Source: Pseudomonas fluorescens
Lineage (GTDB): Bacteria; Pseudomonadota; Gammaproteobacteria; Pseudomonadales; Pseudomonadaceae
Assembly: GCF_002022275.1 (NCBI RefSeq)
Contig: NZ_MSDF01000013.1
Coordinates: 62,001-126,000 of the forward strand
Length of the DNA: 64,000 nucleotides
Direction of reading: 5' to 3'
The notes under the pieces were generated by a model that was given only the letters and a program-made list of their open reading frames with translations, was not told the DNA's origin and did not search any database. Within the stretch, counting starts at the first letter, position 1; every line of letters begins with the position of its first letter. Both the position numbers and the translations under genes were made by a program. Below, in pieces: positions 13,290-21,493 of this stretch.

Positions 13290-13559
13290 TCAGGCAACCA
13301 CGATTTTTGCCTTTATACGACGGATCAACCCTGCTGTTAAGGCGTAGTAGTAGACGGTAGCTGGAGCTGAGCATCGCAGGTAGTGCTCCAGAAACCATCT
13401 CACGTGCTTTTCTCTCCAGGACCAGGGAGTCGCGCAACCCCAGCGCTCACGAATCACCTCGTGCATCCTTTCTGCTTGCCTGATGTGCCGCTGCCGCGTG
13501 GCATGTGCACCTTTGAGCACGGGGCGCAGAAACAACGCTATGTCGAACTCGGACGTCAT
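13290..13559 (-). CDS. Small protein coupled to an integrase-like gene
   Basis: The 89-aa basic helical protein (RQRHIRQAERMHEVIRERWG; VRWFLEHYL; TVYYYALTAGLIRRI) resembles the SAM-like core-binding half of tyrosine recombinases, without a catalytic domain. It overlaps the upstream 326-aa integrase-like gene by 4 bp (ATGA), so the two are translationally coupled. I infer an accessory role in recombination or element maintenance and know no assay of it. Confidence 0.65.
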   Translation of the reverse strand: MTSEFDIALFLRPVLKGAHATRQRHIRQAERMHEVIRERWGCATPWSWREKHVRWFLEHYLRCSAPATVYYYALTAGLIRRIKAKIVVA

Positions 13560-14536
13560 CGCCGACCTCCGATGTAGGCACTCACCACATCGATGCGGTT
13601 ATGTCCCAATTCGTGGCTGATCTGCTGTCGTGCACGCTGATCAAGCTCTCGATCTTCTCGATGAACACGACCGCCATTGACGGGTGTATTCAAGCCAGTC
13701 AGTTGCTCATAACGCTCACAGGCGTAAGCCGCCCGCAGCTCATGAAAGCCTTTCAATCCATGCTCATGCAAGATGTCCCGTGCCGGTCGCACAACTGCCC
13801 GAATAAAGTCTTTGTAGCTTTCGTCGGGCGCCAACAAATTCCGGCTGCCATTGGGTAAGGTCGCGCTGGCCCAATCCAGGGCATCGCGAACTTGATCCGT
13901 TACCGTAATCCAGCGCGGTGCCGAGGCCCCTGATCGACCGCCTTTGGTGCCATCCTGGATGTTGATCTTGCCCAGTTGCCGAACCTCACGTTGCAGTCGT
14001 GGCAGATCGGCCAGGATCGCTTCGCGCAGGCGCATACCAGTCTCACGGGCGAGGAGCACAATGGCACTCACCCTCGATTGCTGACGATCTGACAGTGCCC
14101 GCGCGATCAACTCGACCTGCGCACGGTCTTGGCCTTGCGGAGCCTCACTACGCACGCTTGAGCGCTGCAGGCCAAGCGCCTTACTCGGACTCGGGATTTT
14201 GACGTACTGATCACCGCGCAGCGCGGCCATCGTTCGGTTCACGCTGGACAGTCGGTTCTGCGCGGTGGCAATGCCGACGTTGCCCTGATCAACCTGCTCC
14301 CGCACGTGGACGGCGTACCGCATGAGGATCTCGCGGTCTATCTGGCGCGCGTCGTTGACCCTCGGCCCTTCATCAGATCGACACCAATGCACGAACGCCT
14401 GCCAGCGATCACTATGGGCTTTGACGGTAGCAAAATGGCCGTCCCCAAACAGGTCTTTCAGGGCTTGCGGTCCGGCATAGCCGAGCTGGCGACCGAAGCC
14501 GAAATTGCGCCCCGTTCGCTTACCGACCCGAGCCAT
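13556..14536 (-). CDS. Integrase-domain protein (second tyrosine recombinase)
   Basis: The 326-aa product has an N-terminal core-binding region and a recombinase fold. The first catalytic Arg lies in ARETGMRLREA, then KGFHELRAAYACERY (H-x-x-R box), and SHELGHNRIDVVSAYIG supplies the final His and Tyr. It is unrelated in detail to the P4-type integrase at 11867 and belongs to the integrase-domain proteins often found inside Pseudomonas integrative elements. The start at 14536 (MARVGKR) follows a CAGGAA site; a longer start overlaps the neighbour more. Confidence 0.8.
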   Translation of the reverse strand: MARVGKRTGRNFGFGRQLGYAGPQALKDLFGDGHFATVKAHSDRWQAFVHWCRSDEGPRVNDARQIDREILMRYAVHVREQVDQGNVGIATAQNRLSSVNRTMAALRGDQYVKIPSPSKALGLQRSSVRSEAPQGQDRAQVELIARALSDRQQSRVSAIVLLARETGMRLREAILADLPRLQREVRQLGKINIQDGTKGGRSGASAPRWITVTDQVRDALDWASATLPNGSRNLLAPDESYKDFIRAVVRPARDILHEHGLKGFHELRAAYACERYEQLTGLNTPVNGGRVHREDRELDQRARQQISHELGHNRIDVVSAYIGGRR

Positions 14537-14873
14537 TTTTCTGTTCCTGATCGACTGCCGCGAGATCATGCAAAAGGGCTCGCCAGTGCGCACTTACAAT
14601 CGCGAACTGAGCCCAATCAGTCGGGCGAAAACACAGCGTGTTGTCGGTGACGTAAAGATGCGCGCCCTGCTCTTCCAACCATTGGATAATGGCGGTCGTA
14701 GAGGTGATAGTTCTATGGAGGGTGGCGACACCGGCGACACCGGCGACAACCCTTGCCTTGCCTGCCTTTGAGCGTGGCGACAAAGTGGCGACAGTACCGG
14801 CGACAAATCGCACTTTCGGCTCCTTTTCGCGTTGAGCCAGATGGTTGCGCAGCGCTTCATCAAGATTGAACAT
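14520..14873 (-). CDS. Hypothetical island protein with a VAGVAGVAT segment
   Basis: The 117-aa product overlaps the start of the integrase-like gene (17 bp) and the end of the DUF3987 gene (14 bp), so it belongs to the same compact operon. No known domain is recognised. Its middle part (residues about 28-53) is strongly similar to a segment encoded at 17018-17098 on the other strand, so the two are paralogous. The C-terminal half (IIQWLEEQGAHLYVTDNTLCF) looks folded. Confidence 0.65.
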   Translation of the reverse strand: MFNLDEALRNHLAQREKEPKVRFVAGTVATLSPRSKAGKARVVAGVAGVATLHRTITSTTAIIQWLEEQGAHLYVTDNTLCFRPTDWAQFAIVSAHWRALLHDLAAVDQEQKNGSGR

Positions 14874-16266
14874 GACGCACCTCGAAGGTGTGGCCGTCGG
14901 AGATCAACCACTGATGATCAATCAACTCGACCAGCAGCTTTGCGGCATGACGACTGCTCTTGCGGGCAAAGCGGGGACCGTTGCGATTCACATCTCGAAT
15001 ACTGAAGCGCTTCCAATCCTTGACCTGCAGCCAGCGCAACAGCCGGTCCGCCTCTTCTTTTACCCTGCACACCGGCTCCTGCTCGGTCAGGCGCTGGATC
15101 TCGGTGAGGTAGTAGCCGACTAAGGCCGAGGCCCGCTGGATATGGTCGACCTCCACGACACTGCTCTCCTCCACAACGGCCAAAATACCGGCGACGCGCA
15201 AAAGGTTGTCGGCGGCCTTCGAACCGCTGGGCCGCACGCTGGCCAGCTCGCCAAACTCACCCAGCTGAGCCTCGATAGCATCATGCAAATCAATCCAGCG
15301 ACGGCGGGCCAACGGGCTGAGGGTCAGGGATGACAACTGCAGAGCACCGTCAGCGGAAAGTGACCAGGGCTGACGAAACAGGGCTGAAAGGCGGTGGTGA
15401 TAGCGCGTTAGGGCAGCGTCATTGGACAAGTCGACAGCCTGGTAGCTGCGTTGTCCAGCCAGGCTAGTGGGCCAGGTCATCAGGCAGCGGCCGAGAATGC
15501 CTTGCCCCTGCAGCAACGGGTCACTGAGCAACTGCATGGCTAGATACGGTTGCAGCATCAGGTGCAGGCTCAAGCGTCGGTCGTAGGCTCGCAGGCTTTC
15601 GCCAGCCATGGAGCGCGCACGATCAATCGGGCTACCGTCCCAGAGCGACGACAAGGTCGTGACCGCTTTCAAACGATTGTCCCTATTCATGGTGCTGCTG
15701 CCGAGGAATTGTCCGCCCTCGTCACAGAACAAACCCATGCTGGGCAGGTCATGACAGAGCCCCTTTATCAGGGCCTCGATAGTCGGGTCCGTGGTGATCA
15801 GCCTAGGGGCTGAGGGCTCCGCTTCGAGCGGCGCCCCGTTCGCGGACTCAGGATCAGCAGGATTGATACGCTGCGCCTGCCGCTGTGCGGCACGGTGCCG
15901 TGCAAGCTGTTCGCGATAACGCTGCCACTGCTCACGCTCCCATTGCCGTGCCGGCAGCAATGCACATCGGTCTGCCGCCGTTTTACGATCCCCCGACGCT
16001 GCCACCGTGATCAGGTACAGCGACAGGGGATAATTTCTCCCGTCGAGCTGTAAGCCCGCATGACCTTGAGTGGCTAGGGCCGACGCGGCCAACACCGATT
16101 GCGCGGCCAGTGCTTGGGGCACGCCGATGACCTCGGCCATGCGTTCCACCGCAGGCCCAAGAATCCCGCCCAGTGCCTGCACCGGATAAGGCTGGGCCAC
16201 GGCATTCGACTCAAACAGCGGTCGAGGTGGTCGTGGTAGTTCAAGCTTCGGATCTAACTGCTGCAT
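14860..16266 (-). CDS. DUF3987 / YfjI-like protein
   Basis: The product is about 468 aa. It has an N-terminal region with PAVERMAEVIGVPQALAAQSVLAASALATQGHAG and LYLITVAASGDRKTAADR (P-loop-like turn GDRKT). A central stretch follows with LFCDEGGQFLGSSTMNRDN, and then a C-terminal helical region. Such proteins (YfjI/DUF3987) are common in P4-like satellites and integrative elements and may be primase/helicase-related replication factors; the biochemical role is unproven. The start at 16266 follows GAGGAGAGGGCC; an in-frame ATG at 16284 is the alternative. It is the first gene of the operon running to 13290. Confidence 0.75.
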   Translation of the reverse strand: MQQLDPKLELPRPPRPLFESNAVAQPYPVQALGGILGPAVERMAEVIGVPQALAAQSVLAASALATQGHAGLQLDGRNYPLSLYLITVAASGDRKTAADRCALLPARQWEREQWQRYREQLARHRAAQRQAQRINPADPESANGAPLEAEPSAPRLITTDPTIEALIKGLCHDLPSMGLFCDEGGQFLGSSTMNRDNRLKAVTTLSSLWDGSPIDRARSMAGESLRAYDRRLSLHLMLQPYLAMQLLSDPLLQGQGILGRCLMTWPTSLAGQRSYQAVDLSNDAALTRYHHRLSALFRQPWSLSADGALQLSSLTLSPLARRRWIDLHDAIEAQLGEFGELASVRPSGSKAADNLLRVAGILAVVEESSVVEVDHIQRASALVGYYLTEIQRLTEQEPVCRVKEEADRLLRWLQVKDWKRFSIRDVNRNGPRFARKSSRHAAKLLVELIDHQWLISDGHTFEVRHVQS

Positions 16267-16688
16267 GGCCCTCTCCTCGTTCATTGCCGGTTGTCCTCAC
16301 GTAGTCCCGCCACGGCTGTTGAGTGTTATCAGGGATCAAGGCCCCTGCGGCCTGTGAGGTGCTCACTGACGCGGAACGAACGGCTCCTTACGACCGGGAG
16401 CAAGGGCATGACCCCATGAATCTGGCCTCCTTAGACGCATCCGAAGATGCGGGCGGGTGGAGGCTGTGCCGACTGACGAGTTCGGCACCTAGAGATCCTG
16501 AGCGAGAGAAGGCAACAACATCGAAACCTGGGGCATGCCTGACTGTCATTCAGGTGCAGCCTTTCAATAGGCTGCGGCACCGGTGCCTGTGTCGTTGCGG
16601 ATGGCGACGAATCGGATTTGTCAGGCCGATTGTCACGCGGAGAGTTGCGGCAATGCCCTGTACGACGTGGCTTGCAGCAGTGGTACGA

Positions 16689-16723
16689 GCGCCCGTCTCT
16701 TTCCAGGAGAAAGAGACGGGCGC
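16689..16723. repeat. Perfect 15-bp hairpin
   Basis: GCGCCCGTCTCTTTC pairs exactly with GAAAGAGACGGGCGC across the 5-nt loop 16704-16708. No T-tract follows on either strand, so it is not a simple terminator. Confidence 0.75.
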
Positions 16724-16857
16724 GATCTGGCGCAGCGAAGTGCGCCGAGAGGTGAGGTTGCTGCAGTGCAGCGAGGAAGGTCCATCGTCTGTCGCAGTGG
16801 ACAGATAAGTGGAGTAGGCATCCATCACTCTTGGGGAGTGACCGTGCGAGCCGCCGG

Positions 16858-17175
16858 ATGCTAATCGCACTTTGGGAGAACCACCACGCAAGTGGCGTAG
16901 CCTTGAAGGTTCTGGCTACCTGGGCTGGTGCTGTCAACGACAGCGATCCGTGCGCCAATTTTTATACCCACTCGAAATGGCGGTCAAGCATCACTGCCAA
17001 AGCGCTCAGAAAGTGGCGACTGTCGCCAATTTTGTCGCCATGCTCCAGGCCACGTTCTACGTGGGTTGTCGCCGGCGTCGCCGCTGTCGCCACACCTACA
17101 TCCATGCCCAACGAAAAGATTCGCACATACACTGAAATGGCGCTGCGTTTGATAAAGGTTGCAGGGAATTACTGA
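16858..17175 (+). CDS. Hypothetical ORF paralogous to the 14520-14873 product
   Basis: A weak ORF of about 105 aa. Only its middle (LSPILSPCSRPRSTWVVAGV then AAVATP) has support: it aligns in frame, without gaps, with the repeat segment of the 117-aa protein encoded at 14520-14873 minus. The N-terminus has no similarity and no good ribosome-binding site, so this may be a degraded copy. Confidence 0.35.
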   Translation: MLIALWENHHASGVALKVLATWAGAVNDSDPCANFYTHSKWRSSITAKALRKWRLSPILSPCSRPRSTWVVAGVAAVATPTSMPNEKIRTYTEMALRLIKVAGNY

Positions 17176-17335
17176 CGGGGGAAAGCAAGCGTGGCGTTCG
17201 TCAAATTTGAAAATAGGAGGGTGGAACTCCGCGGCTTCGAGAAAAAGCGAGTGAACCCTCCGATCGGCGCGATCAAAGATCGCTTGATCGGAGGGTTTGG
17301 CGGAAAAAAGCAAATCTCAAACGTCAATTACAGAC

Positions 17336-17872
17336 TCAGGCATCAAAGCGGGTTGATTGAGAAGTGACGGCCTCACGTCGCATGATAAGCGTCTGCTGCA
17401 ACCGCAGCAGAAAACCTGCTTCAAATGCTTCTTGGGGATCACCTGGACGATGATGCTTTCGGTTTTGCGCCAGTGCCCACCACAGCGGCAATGATGAACC
17501 ATCGAGCCAGGTCTCAGCACACCGAACGCCGTCCTCAATCATCGGGCGGAATTCATTGCCCCATGGTGTTCGGATACCTGGACCGCCTTCTGCGGAAGGG
17601 ACAGAGACGTACTCACCAATCTGTTGATGAACGCGCTGAGCAGGGATACCCGACAGATATCGGAATGCCTTGTCGAATAGCACTGCCGCGTCATCCAACA
17701 GCTCTACCGCCAGCTCAACGTCTTGCGGAAAATGAAGCAGAATACTCTGTGCTCCATTAAGCCGAAGAGTGGCAGCCTGCCGTAGTTTAATCGCGGCATC
17801 TTCAGGGGTAAGCAACGCGGTATCGATGCTGCTGGGTTTGGGGAGGCCGATGAGGAGCGAGAGATCAAACAT
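17336..17872 (-). CDS. Hypothetical island protein
   Basis: The 178-aa product starts MFDLSLLIGLPKPSS and is mainly helical (PEDAAIKLRQAATLRLNGAQ; VELAVELLDDAAVLFDKAFRYL). The family is not recognised. Its ATG overlaps the end of a 28-codon leader ORF (17865-17951), whose last codons contain the GGAGGA ribosome-binding site, so translation is probably coupled. Upstream lies a C4-like antisense RNA whose loop can pair with the leader's ribosome-binding site, which would make this the gene under control. Confidence 0.7.
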   Translation of the reverse strand: MFDLSLLIGLPKPSSIDTALLTPEDAAIKLRQAATLRLNGAQSILLHFPQDVELAVELLDDAAVLFDKAFRYLSGIPAQRVHQQIGEYVSVPSAEGGPGIRTPWGNEFRPMIEDGVRCAETWLDGSSLPLWWALAQNRKHHRPGDPQEAFEAGFLLRLQQTLIMRREAVTSQSTRFDA

Positions 17873-17951
17873 CACGGAATCCTCCGAGATAGTTTGCGGT
17901 ACTAAAAAAACGGCCAGGGCGGCGCACGAGCTTAAAAGGGGGACAGGTCAT
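17865..17951 (-). CDS. Leader peptide ORF between antisense RNA and hypothetical gene
   Basis: The 28-codon ORF (begins MTCPPFKLVRRPG, ends GGFRDV) has a strong GAGGAG site just upstream (17966-17961 on the minus strand). It terminates across the start codon of the 178-aa gene and spans that gene's own ribosome-binding site. The arrangement fits a translated leader that opens the downstream start, as in P4/P1 immunity regions. Amino-acid conservation cannot be judged from one copy. Confidence 0.55.
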   Translation of the reverse strand: MTCPPFKLVRRPGRFFSTANYLGGFRDV

Positions 17952-18013
17952 TTTCCTTATCTCCTCGGACAGTTAAGGAGCCGTCCACCCAGCCGTTCTG
18001 ACACGAAATGGGT

Positions 18014-18088
18014 GGCGGACCGTACGGGGGTCAGAAACCGGCGTCCGAGGGAACCGGCCAGGCCGAAGCCTGCCCCGCACGGACCGCC
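18014..18088 (-). ncRNA. C4/P4-CI-like antisense RNA, island copy
   Basis: This 75-nt element, read on the minus strand, has a 16-bp closing stem (GGCGGUCCGUGCGGGG with CCCCGUACGGUCCGCC, one mismatch and one G-U). Inside are a CAGGC-UUCG-GCCUG hairpin and a CCGG-12nt-CCGG hairpin. The 12-nt loop contains CCUCGGAC (plus strand 18043-18050), which pairs perfectly with GUCCGAGG in the leader ribosome-binding site (17963-17970). It also pairs with GUUCGAGG upstream (18148-18155) with one G-U. Targets on both sides reproduce the seqA-CI-seqC layout of phage P4 immunity. Two homologous RNAs lie at 28582 and 53734. Confidence 0.75.
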
Positions 18089-18604
18089 ATAGAAAAGCAG
18101 CAGCTAAGCCTCTGTAAGCACTTAATCGCTGGCTATGGCGCTATGCGCCTCGAACAATGCAGGTTCTGACACCCGGCCACGGGATTGACCGCGACAGAGC
18201 AAAGCGTAAATGTGAAGCCACGACAACACAAGCATGAGTGTCAATAAGTGTAGCATTCAGATGAAAGCGTCCGGCACAACTAGCGGTTGTCGTTATCTAG
18301 CGGCTTTTGCGGGCACGATAGAATGCAGCGTCTTCTCCTAAACCCCATCACCCTGACAGGATCGGAAACGACATACATGACATCCTTTCGAAAAAATGAT
18401 TTTGCTGAAGAGTCGACGAAAAAAGAAATGCGTTGGGCACTATTCGGGGAGCCTGAGACTCCGCAGAGCCCCGTGGGGTTTTAGATCATAGGACAGCCCT
18501 CAACGCAGGCGACAGGATAGTACCCGACGACCTGTTGATTAACGCATTGAGCGGTAGGACGCTCTTACATATCGGAATGCCACGCACGCACACCCTTGCC
18601 AATC

Positions 18605-18619
18605 AGGAACATTGTTCCT
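18605..18619. promoter_or_regulatory. Operator-like palindrome AGGAACA-T-TGTTCCT
   Basis: A perfect 7+1+7 palindrome lies about 55 bp upstream of the start of the 254-aa gene, next to AT-rich sequence (AAAATGATATTAAG) that could hold a -10 element. It is a candidate binding site for a small repressor, perhaps the helix-turn-helix protein encoded at 19521. Confidence 0.5.
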
Positions 18620-18671
18620 AAAATGATATTAAGTTTACGCAGTGGCACACACAATGACGGAGCAGGACGAT

Positions 18672-19436
18672 ATGAGCGTCAAAAAAACAGTCAAGCCTGC
18701 TGAAACACTTCTGGATTTCGAGATTTTCTATAACGGAGAGCTATTTCAAACAGTCAAGTTTTCCAGCTTCCGTAAATGCAACAACTGGCGCGAAAAGAAC
18801 CTGGAAACACCATTCCTCTATGTGATTAAAACGCCAAATTGCAATCGTGAAAATTGCATCGAGATGTCCAAGCGCTACTTCACGACCAAACATCGTGTGT
18901 ACCCAGACATTTTTGAACGGCCAGAGTGGGATGTCGTTACTGACGCCGAAGTCCAAATGCGAGCAGAACAGAACATCGTCTTAGAGGCTCGTGAACGTAC
19001 GGGGGTGAATATTTCTGTCCAAGTCGGCGGCGGCAAATATGATGTGACTGTTGTTCACTACGACAAGCCGATGCGTGATCGCGTGGAGATTATCAAGGGC
19101 GATATGAGCCGCGAAGAGGCTTACGAATTTATTCGTGACTACCGCGTCGATGCAAGTGCGAGCGTAATGAAATCGACCGACGAGGTGGAACCCTTGACTG
19201 AAATGAATCAAGACGAGCGCCAGCAACTGGTTCTGAATACATTACTGAATGTCATCAAGCCAAAAAACACTGGCTGGAGAGAAATTAGCAAAGCCATAGA
19301 AGATCTTAATATCATCGAATCCGATGGCTGGCTGGAAGTGCGCGACATAATCCAATACCTATTGGATCAAGGTCGCATCGCTCGACCTGAGTTCGATCCG
19401 CACGCGGATGACGAGTATTACTTTGCAACTACCTAG
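18672..19436 (+). CDS. Hypothetical island protein
   Basis: The 254-aa soluble protein starts MSVKKTVKPAETLLDFEIFY. The N-terminal half is mixed alpha/beta with a Cys pair (NCNRENC); the C-terminal 80 residues look like a winged-helix or helical domain (GWREISKAIEDLNIIESDGWLEVRDIIQYLLDQG). The family is not recognised. The start at 18672 has AGGA at good spacing; earlier in-frame ATG (18654) and GTG (18642) are weaker. The base composition is more AT-rich than the core genes. It is probably co-transcribed with the small HTH gene 84 bp downstream. Confidence 0.65.
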   Translation: MSVKKTVKPAETLLDFEIFYNGELFQTVKFSSFRKCNNWREKNLETPFLYVIKTPNCNRENCIEMSKRYFTTKHRVYPDIFERPEWDVVTDAEVQMRAEQNIVLEARERTGVNISVQVGGGKYDVTVVHYDKPMRDRVEIIKGDMSREEAYEFIRDYRVDASASVMKSTDEVEPLTEMNQDERQQLVLNTLLNVIKPKNTGWREISKAIEDLNIIESDGWLEVRDIIQYLLDQGRIARPEFDPHADDEYYFATT

Positions 19437-19520
19437 AACGCAGCAGCCATTGAGGAGAACAGAAGTAAAGCTCGCTGAAATCTACTGATAAAGAGGAATA
19501 CCTTATTGAGGAGCCTTAGC

Positions 19521-19796
19521 GTGCATCCCGAATACCGAAATGAAGATAAGCACCCTCAAAGACCGGACGCTTCCTTACACAATCCTTCACCAGTCTATCT
19601 ACGTGAACTTCTGGAGATCGCGCGCGTCACCCAAGAAGCAGCAGCGACCGCACTAGGTATCACTGATCGAGTTATGCGTTACTACTTGAGCGATCAAGAG
19701 TCAGCTACCTATCGACCAGCTCCGTATGCAGTCCAGTATGCACTTGAGCAACTGGCAGCACATGCAGCCAAGGAACGAAGTGCTAATCATATCTGA
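19521..19796 (+). CDS. Small helix-turn-helix (Xre-like) protein
   Basis: The 91-aa protein's residues about 30-65 (YLRELLEIARVTQEAAATAL, then GITDRVMRYYLSD) form a typical Xre/Cro-type HTH, with ITDRVMRYYLS as recognition helix. A GTG start at 19521 is preferred because GAGGAG lies 7 nt upstream; an in-frame TTG at 19506 would place that site inside the gene. It is a possible regulator of the adjacent defence genes or of the island itself. Confidence 0.65.
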   Translation: MHPEYRNEDKHPQRPDASLHNPSPVYLRELLEIARVTQEAAATALGITDRVMRYYLSDQESATYRPAPYAVQYALEQLAAHAAKERSANHI

Positions 19797-19923
19797 GCCT
19801 TGGAGGAGCCGCCAAGCAGATCCTCCAGTGCGGCACTTAATCTGAAGCCGAGGCTGCTCGGATGAAAATACTCGACACAAGCATGTGCGCTACTACCCCT
19901 CCCTCACAGCCATAAACTCACTC

Positions 19924-20319
19924 TTAATATGTTTCCCACTGGCCGATCCCAGGACGGTGCTCGCTACTGCCAGTGCGGATGAGAATACAGTGAAGAGTGC
20001 GCTGCCCATCGTAGCCGATGATGACGTTGTCACCTTCTTGCGCTTGATCCATTACTTCATTTTTTTGGAAGTAGAGACGATGCTCGGAGCGAGTAGGGTG
20101 GTCCTCACGAGCATCGTACCAAGTAACATTAGCTTGAGCGCCGATGTTTTCCCCTCTCACAGAGAAGTGGACATTCAACTCTGACCGATTGGTTCCTAGC
20201 ACGTCCTTGAGCGCAGCCACGCCATTAAACTCATGCTGGTTTGAACGCTCTGGGCGGGCCTCCACCGCAGAAAGGGTCTTGATACAAGCGGGGTTCAGCA
20301 CAATAGGTCGATTCGACAT
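19924..20319 (-). CDS. Possible B3/EcoRII-N-like DNA-binding protein
   Basis: The 131-aa protein starts MSNRPIVLNPACIKTL. It contains VTWYDAREDHPTRSEHRLYF followed by MDQAQEGDNVIIGYDG. The TR-x-E-x-R motif followed by an acidic GD strand resembles the EcoRII-N-type element TRNEYRITY of the protein encoded at 21053, suggesting a second stand-alone B3-like recognition module. The relationship is inferred from the motif only. It lies downstream of the defence operon on the same strand, separated by 733 bp. The start was chosen by an AAGGA site. Confidence 0.55.
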   Translation of the reverse strand: MSNRPIVLNPACIKTLSAVEARPERSNQHEFNGVAALKDVLGTNRSELNVHFSVRGENIGAQANVTWYDAREDHPTRSEHRLYFQKNEVMDQAQEGDNVIIGYDGQRTLHCILIRTGSSEHRPGIGQWETY

Positions 20320-21052
20320 CGCATTCCAATCCTTCTGAAATTCAAATATTGGGGGGTAATCACCGAGGCTCACCATAGCAACCGCCTGGAGACTCTGCCC
20401 TTACCATATGATGCCAAATCGACAGCATTTCAAGAGGGAGTGCTGGAAAATCGCTGCCGACTGACTGCGGATGCGTAACAAAAAATTTTTCATGCCTAGG
20501 ACAGGCCGACAATTGGATCGCAATGAAGCCGGAGACCGCAGTATAAAAACACAATTCGAAGGATTAAATAGGGTATAGAATTCAATTAAAATCTTATATT
20601 TTTCATATAGATAAAACAAAAATACTCCGCGAGAGCGGAATAGATCACTATTCAAAATGCTCGCCAATGCGCGTAGCGATGCTCACAGCATGAGTTGGCC
20701 AGATAAGTGGCGCAAATTAGGGCAATCAAGGGCATGTACTCGACGTAGTTTCTTCCCGGCCTTTCGAGATCGGCTCGGGAAAACCGCGACCTACCCACTT
20801 GAGACCTACGAGTTAGCCCTAACTCAATACGAACGCGGGGAGAGGGAAAGCGCCCACCCCAAATACTTTTTTTCGAAAAGCGAAGGCCATCAATGATAGC
20901 TTGATAGAAATATGCAACCTTGCCAGAAGATCACGGATACAAAACGATAGGCACAATCACCTCGCCCAATATCGTCAGCGTCAACCTCCATTCTTCGACC
21001 AACTCAGTTGACATACGCTATTACCTGCCTCTCAAATAAAACAGCTATTTCA
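20320..21052. other. AT-rich gap inside the defence module
   Basis: No supported gene is seen. The segment around 20560-20640 is markedly AT-rich (TTCAATTAAAATCTTATATT and following) and ends in a small hairpin TCCGC-GAGA-GCGGA (20626-20639). It may hold a promoter for the minus-strand gene at 20319, or be a remnant of a lost gene. Confidence 0.5.
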
Positions 21053-21493
21053 TTAATGGACTCGCCTCCAGCCTGATTTGATTTTTATTCTAACGACGTC
21101 AGCTTCTTGTTCGTCTTGTTGGGGGACATTTGTACGCACCACACGAATTTTGTAAGTGCTCGAAGCCACACCCTTGGATATTTCCAGCTCCTCGCCTTCT
21201 TTAGCCCCAATTTCACGAAAGTATTTAGTCATGTAGGTAATGCGATACTCATTCCGGGTTCCGCCGACATCATGTAACTTATTATTGTAGTAAACGAATC
21301 GAAACTTTCGCAGAGTCCCCATTTCGTCTTCACAATCGATCCATGCATCGGGATTCTTGACAGTCGCATCCAACGGAGGCAGAAAAGTTAGCAGCTCTCC
21401 TTCCGATTTCGGAATGAGAATGCCACCCTGATGCCCCCCGGTCGAGCCAACGTCATTTGCGCTAAGTGTCTTGCTAAAGGTTCTATGAGTCAT
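21053..21493 (-). CDS. Stand-alone EcoRII-N effector/DNA-recognition domain
   Basis: The 146-aa protein aligns by eye with the N-terminal domain of the restriction enzyme EcoRII: LSANDVGSTGGHQGGILIPK corresponds to LSANDTGATGGHQVGLYIP, and YYNNKLHDVGGTRNEYRITY to YYNSRHFGKTRNEKRITRW. EcoRII-N is a B3-fold domain that binds CCWGG. The EcoRII catalytic C-terminal domain is absent, so this is a specificity module without its own nuclease. It overlaps the SNF2 helicase gene by 4 bp (last gene of the coupled operon). With the Dcm-like methylase at 26648 it predicts CCWGG-type recognition. Confidence 0.8.
   Translation of the reverse strand: MTHRTFSKTLSANDVGSTGGHQGGILIPKSEGELLTFLPPLDATVKNPDAWIDCEDEMGTLRKFRFVYYNNKLHDVGGTRNEYRITYMTKYFREIGAKEGEELEISKGVASSTYKIRVVRTNVPQQDEQEADVVRIKIKSGWRRVH

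Larger units (their letters stand above)
16285..17335. other. 1-kb gene-poor island stretch
   Basis: No convincing gene covers this interval. It holds a strong hairpin (16689-16723), a weak ORF with a paralogous repeat (16858-17175), and several overlapping short frames on both strands with no recognisable product. It may contain the regulatory region of the DUF3987 operon or an undescribed RNA. Confidence 0.5.
17952..18671. other. Regulatory region between divergent island transcripts
   Basis: This 720-bp stretch has no credible protein gene apart from the antisense RNA described separately. It should contain the minus-strand promoter for the RNA/leader transcript (right of 18155) and the plus-strand promoter for the 254-aa gene. 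A 65-aa frame at 18287-18484 has no ribosome-binding site and was not accepted. Confidence 0.5.

Noticed and set aside
16323..16958. Overlapping ORFs of 161 and 175 aa on opposite strands
   Set aside because: They overlap each other, span the 15-bp hairpin and resemble no family; neither is convincing.
18287..18484. 65-aa ORF in the island regulatory region
   Set aside because: No ribosome-binding site and no recognisable product; it overlaps probable promoter sequence.
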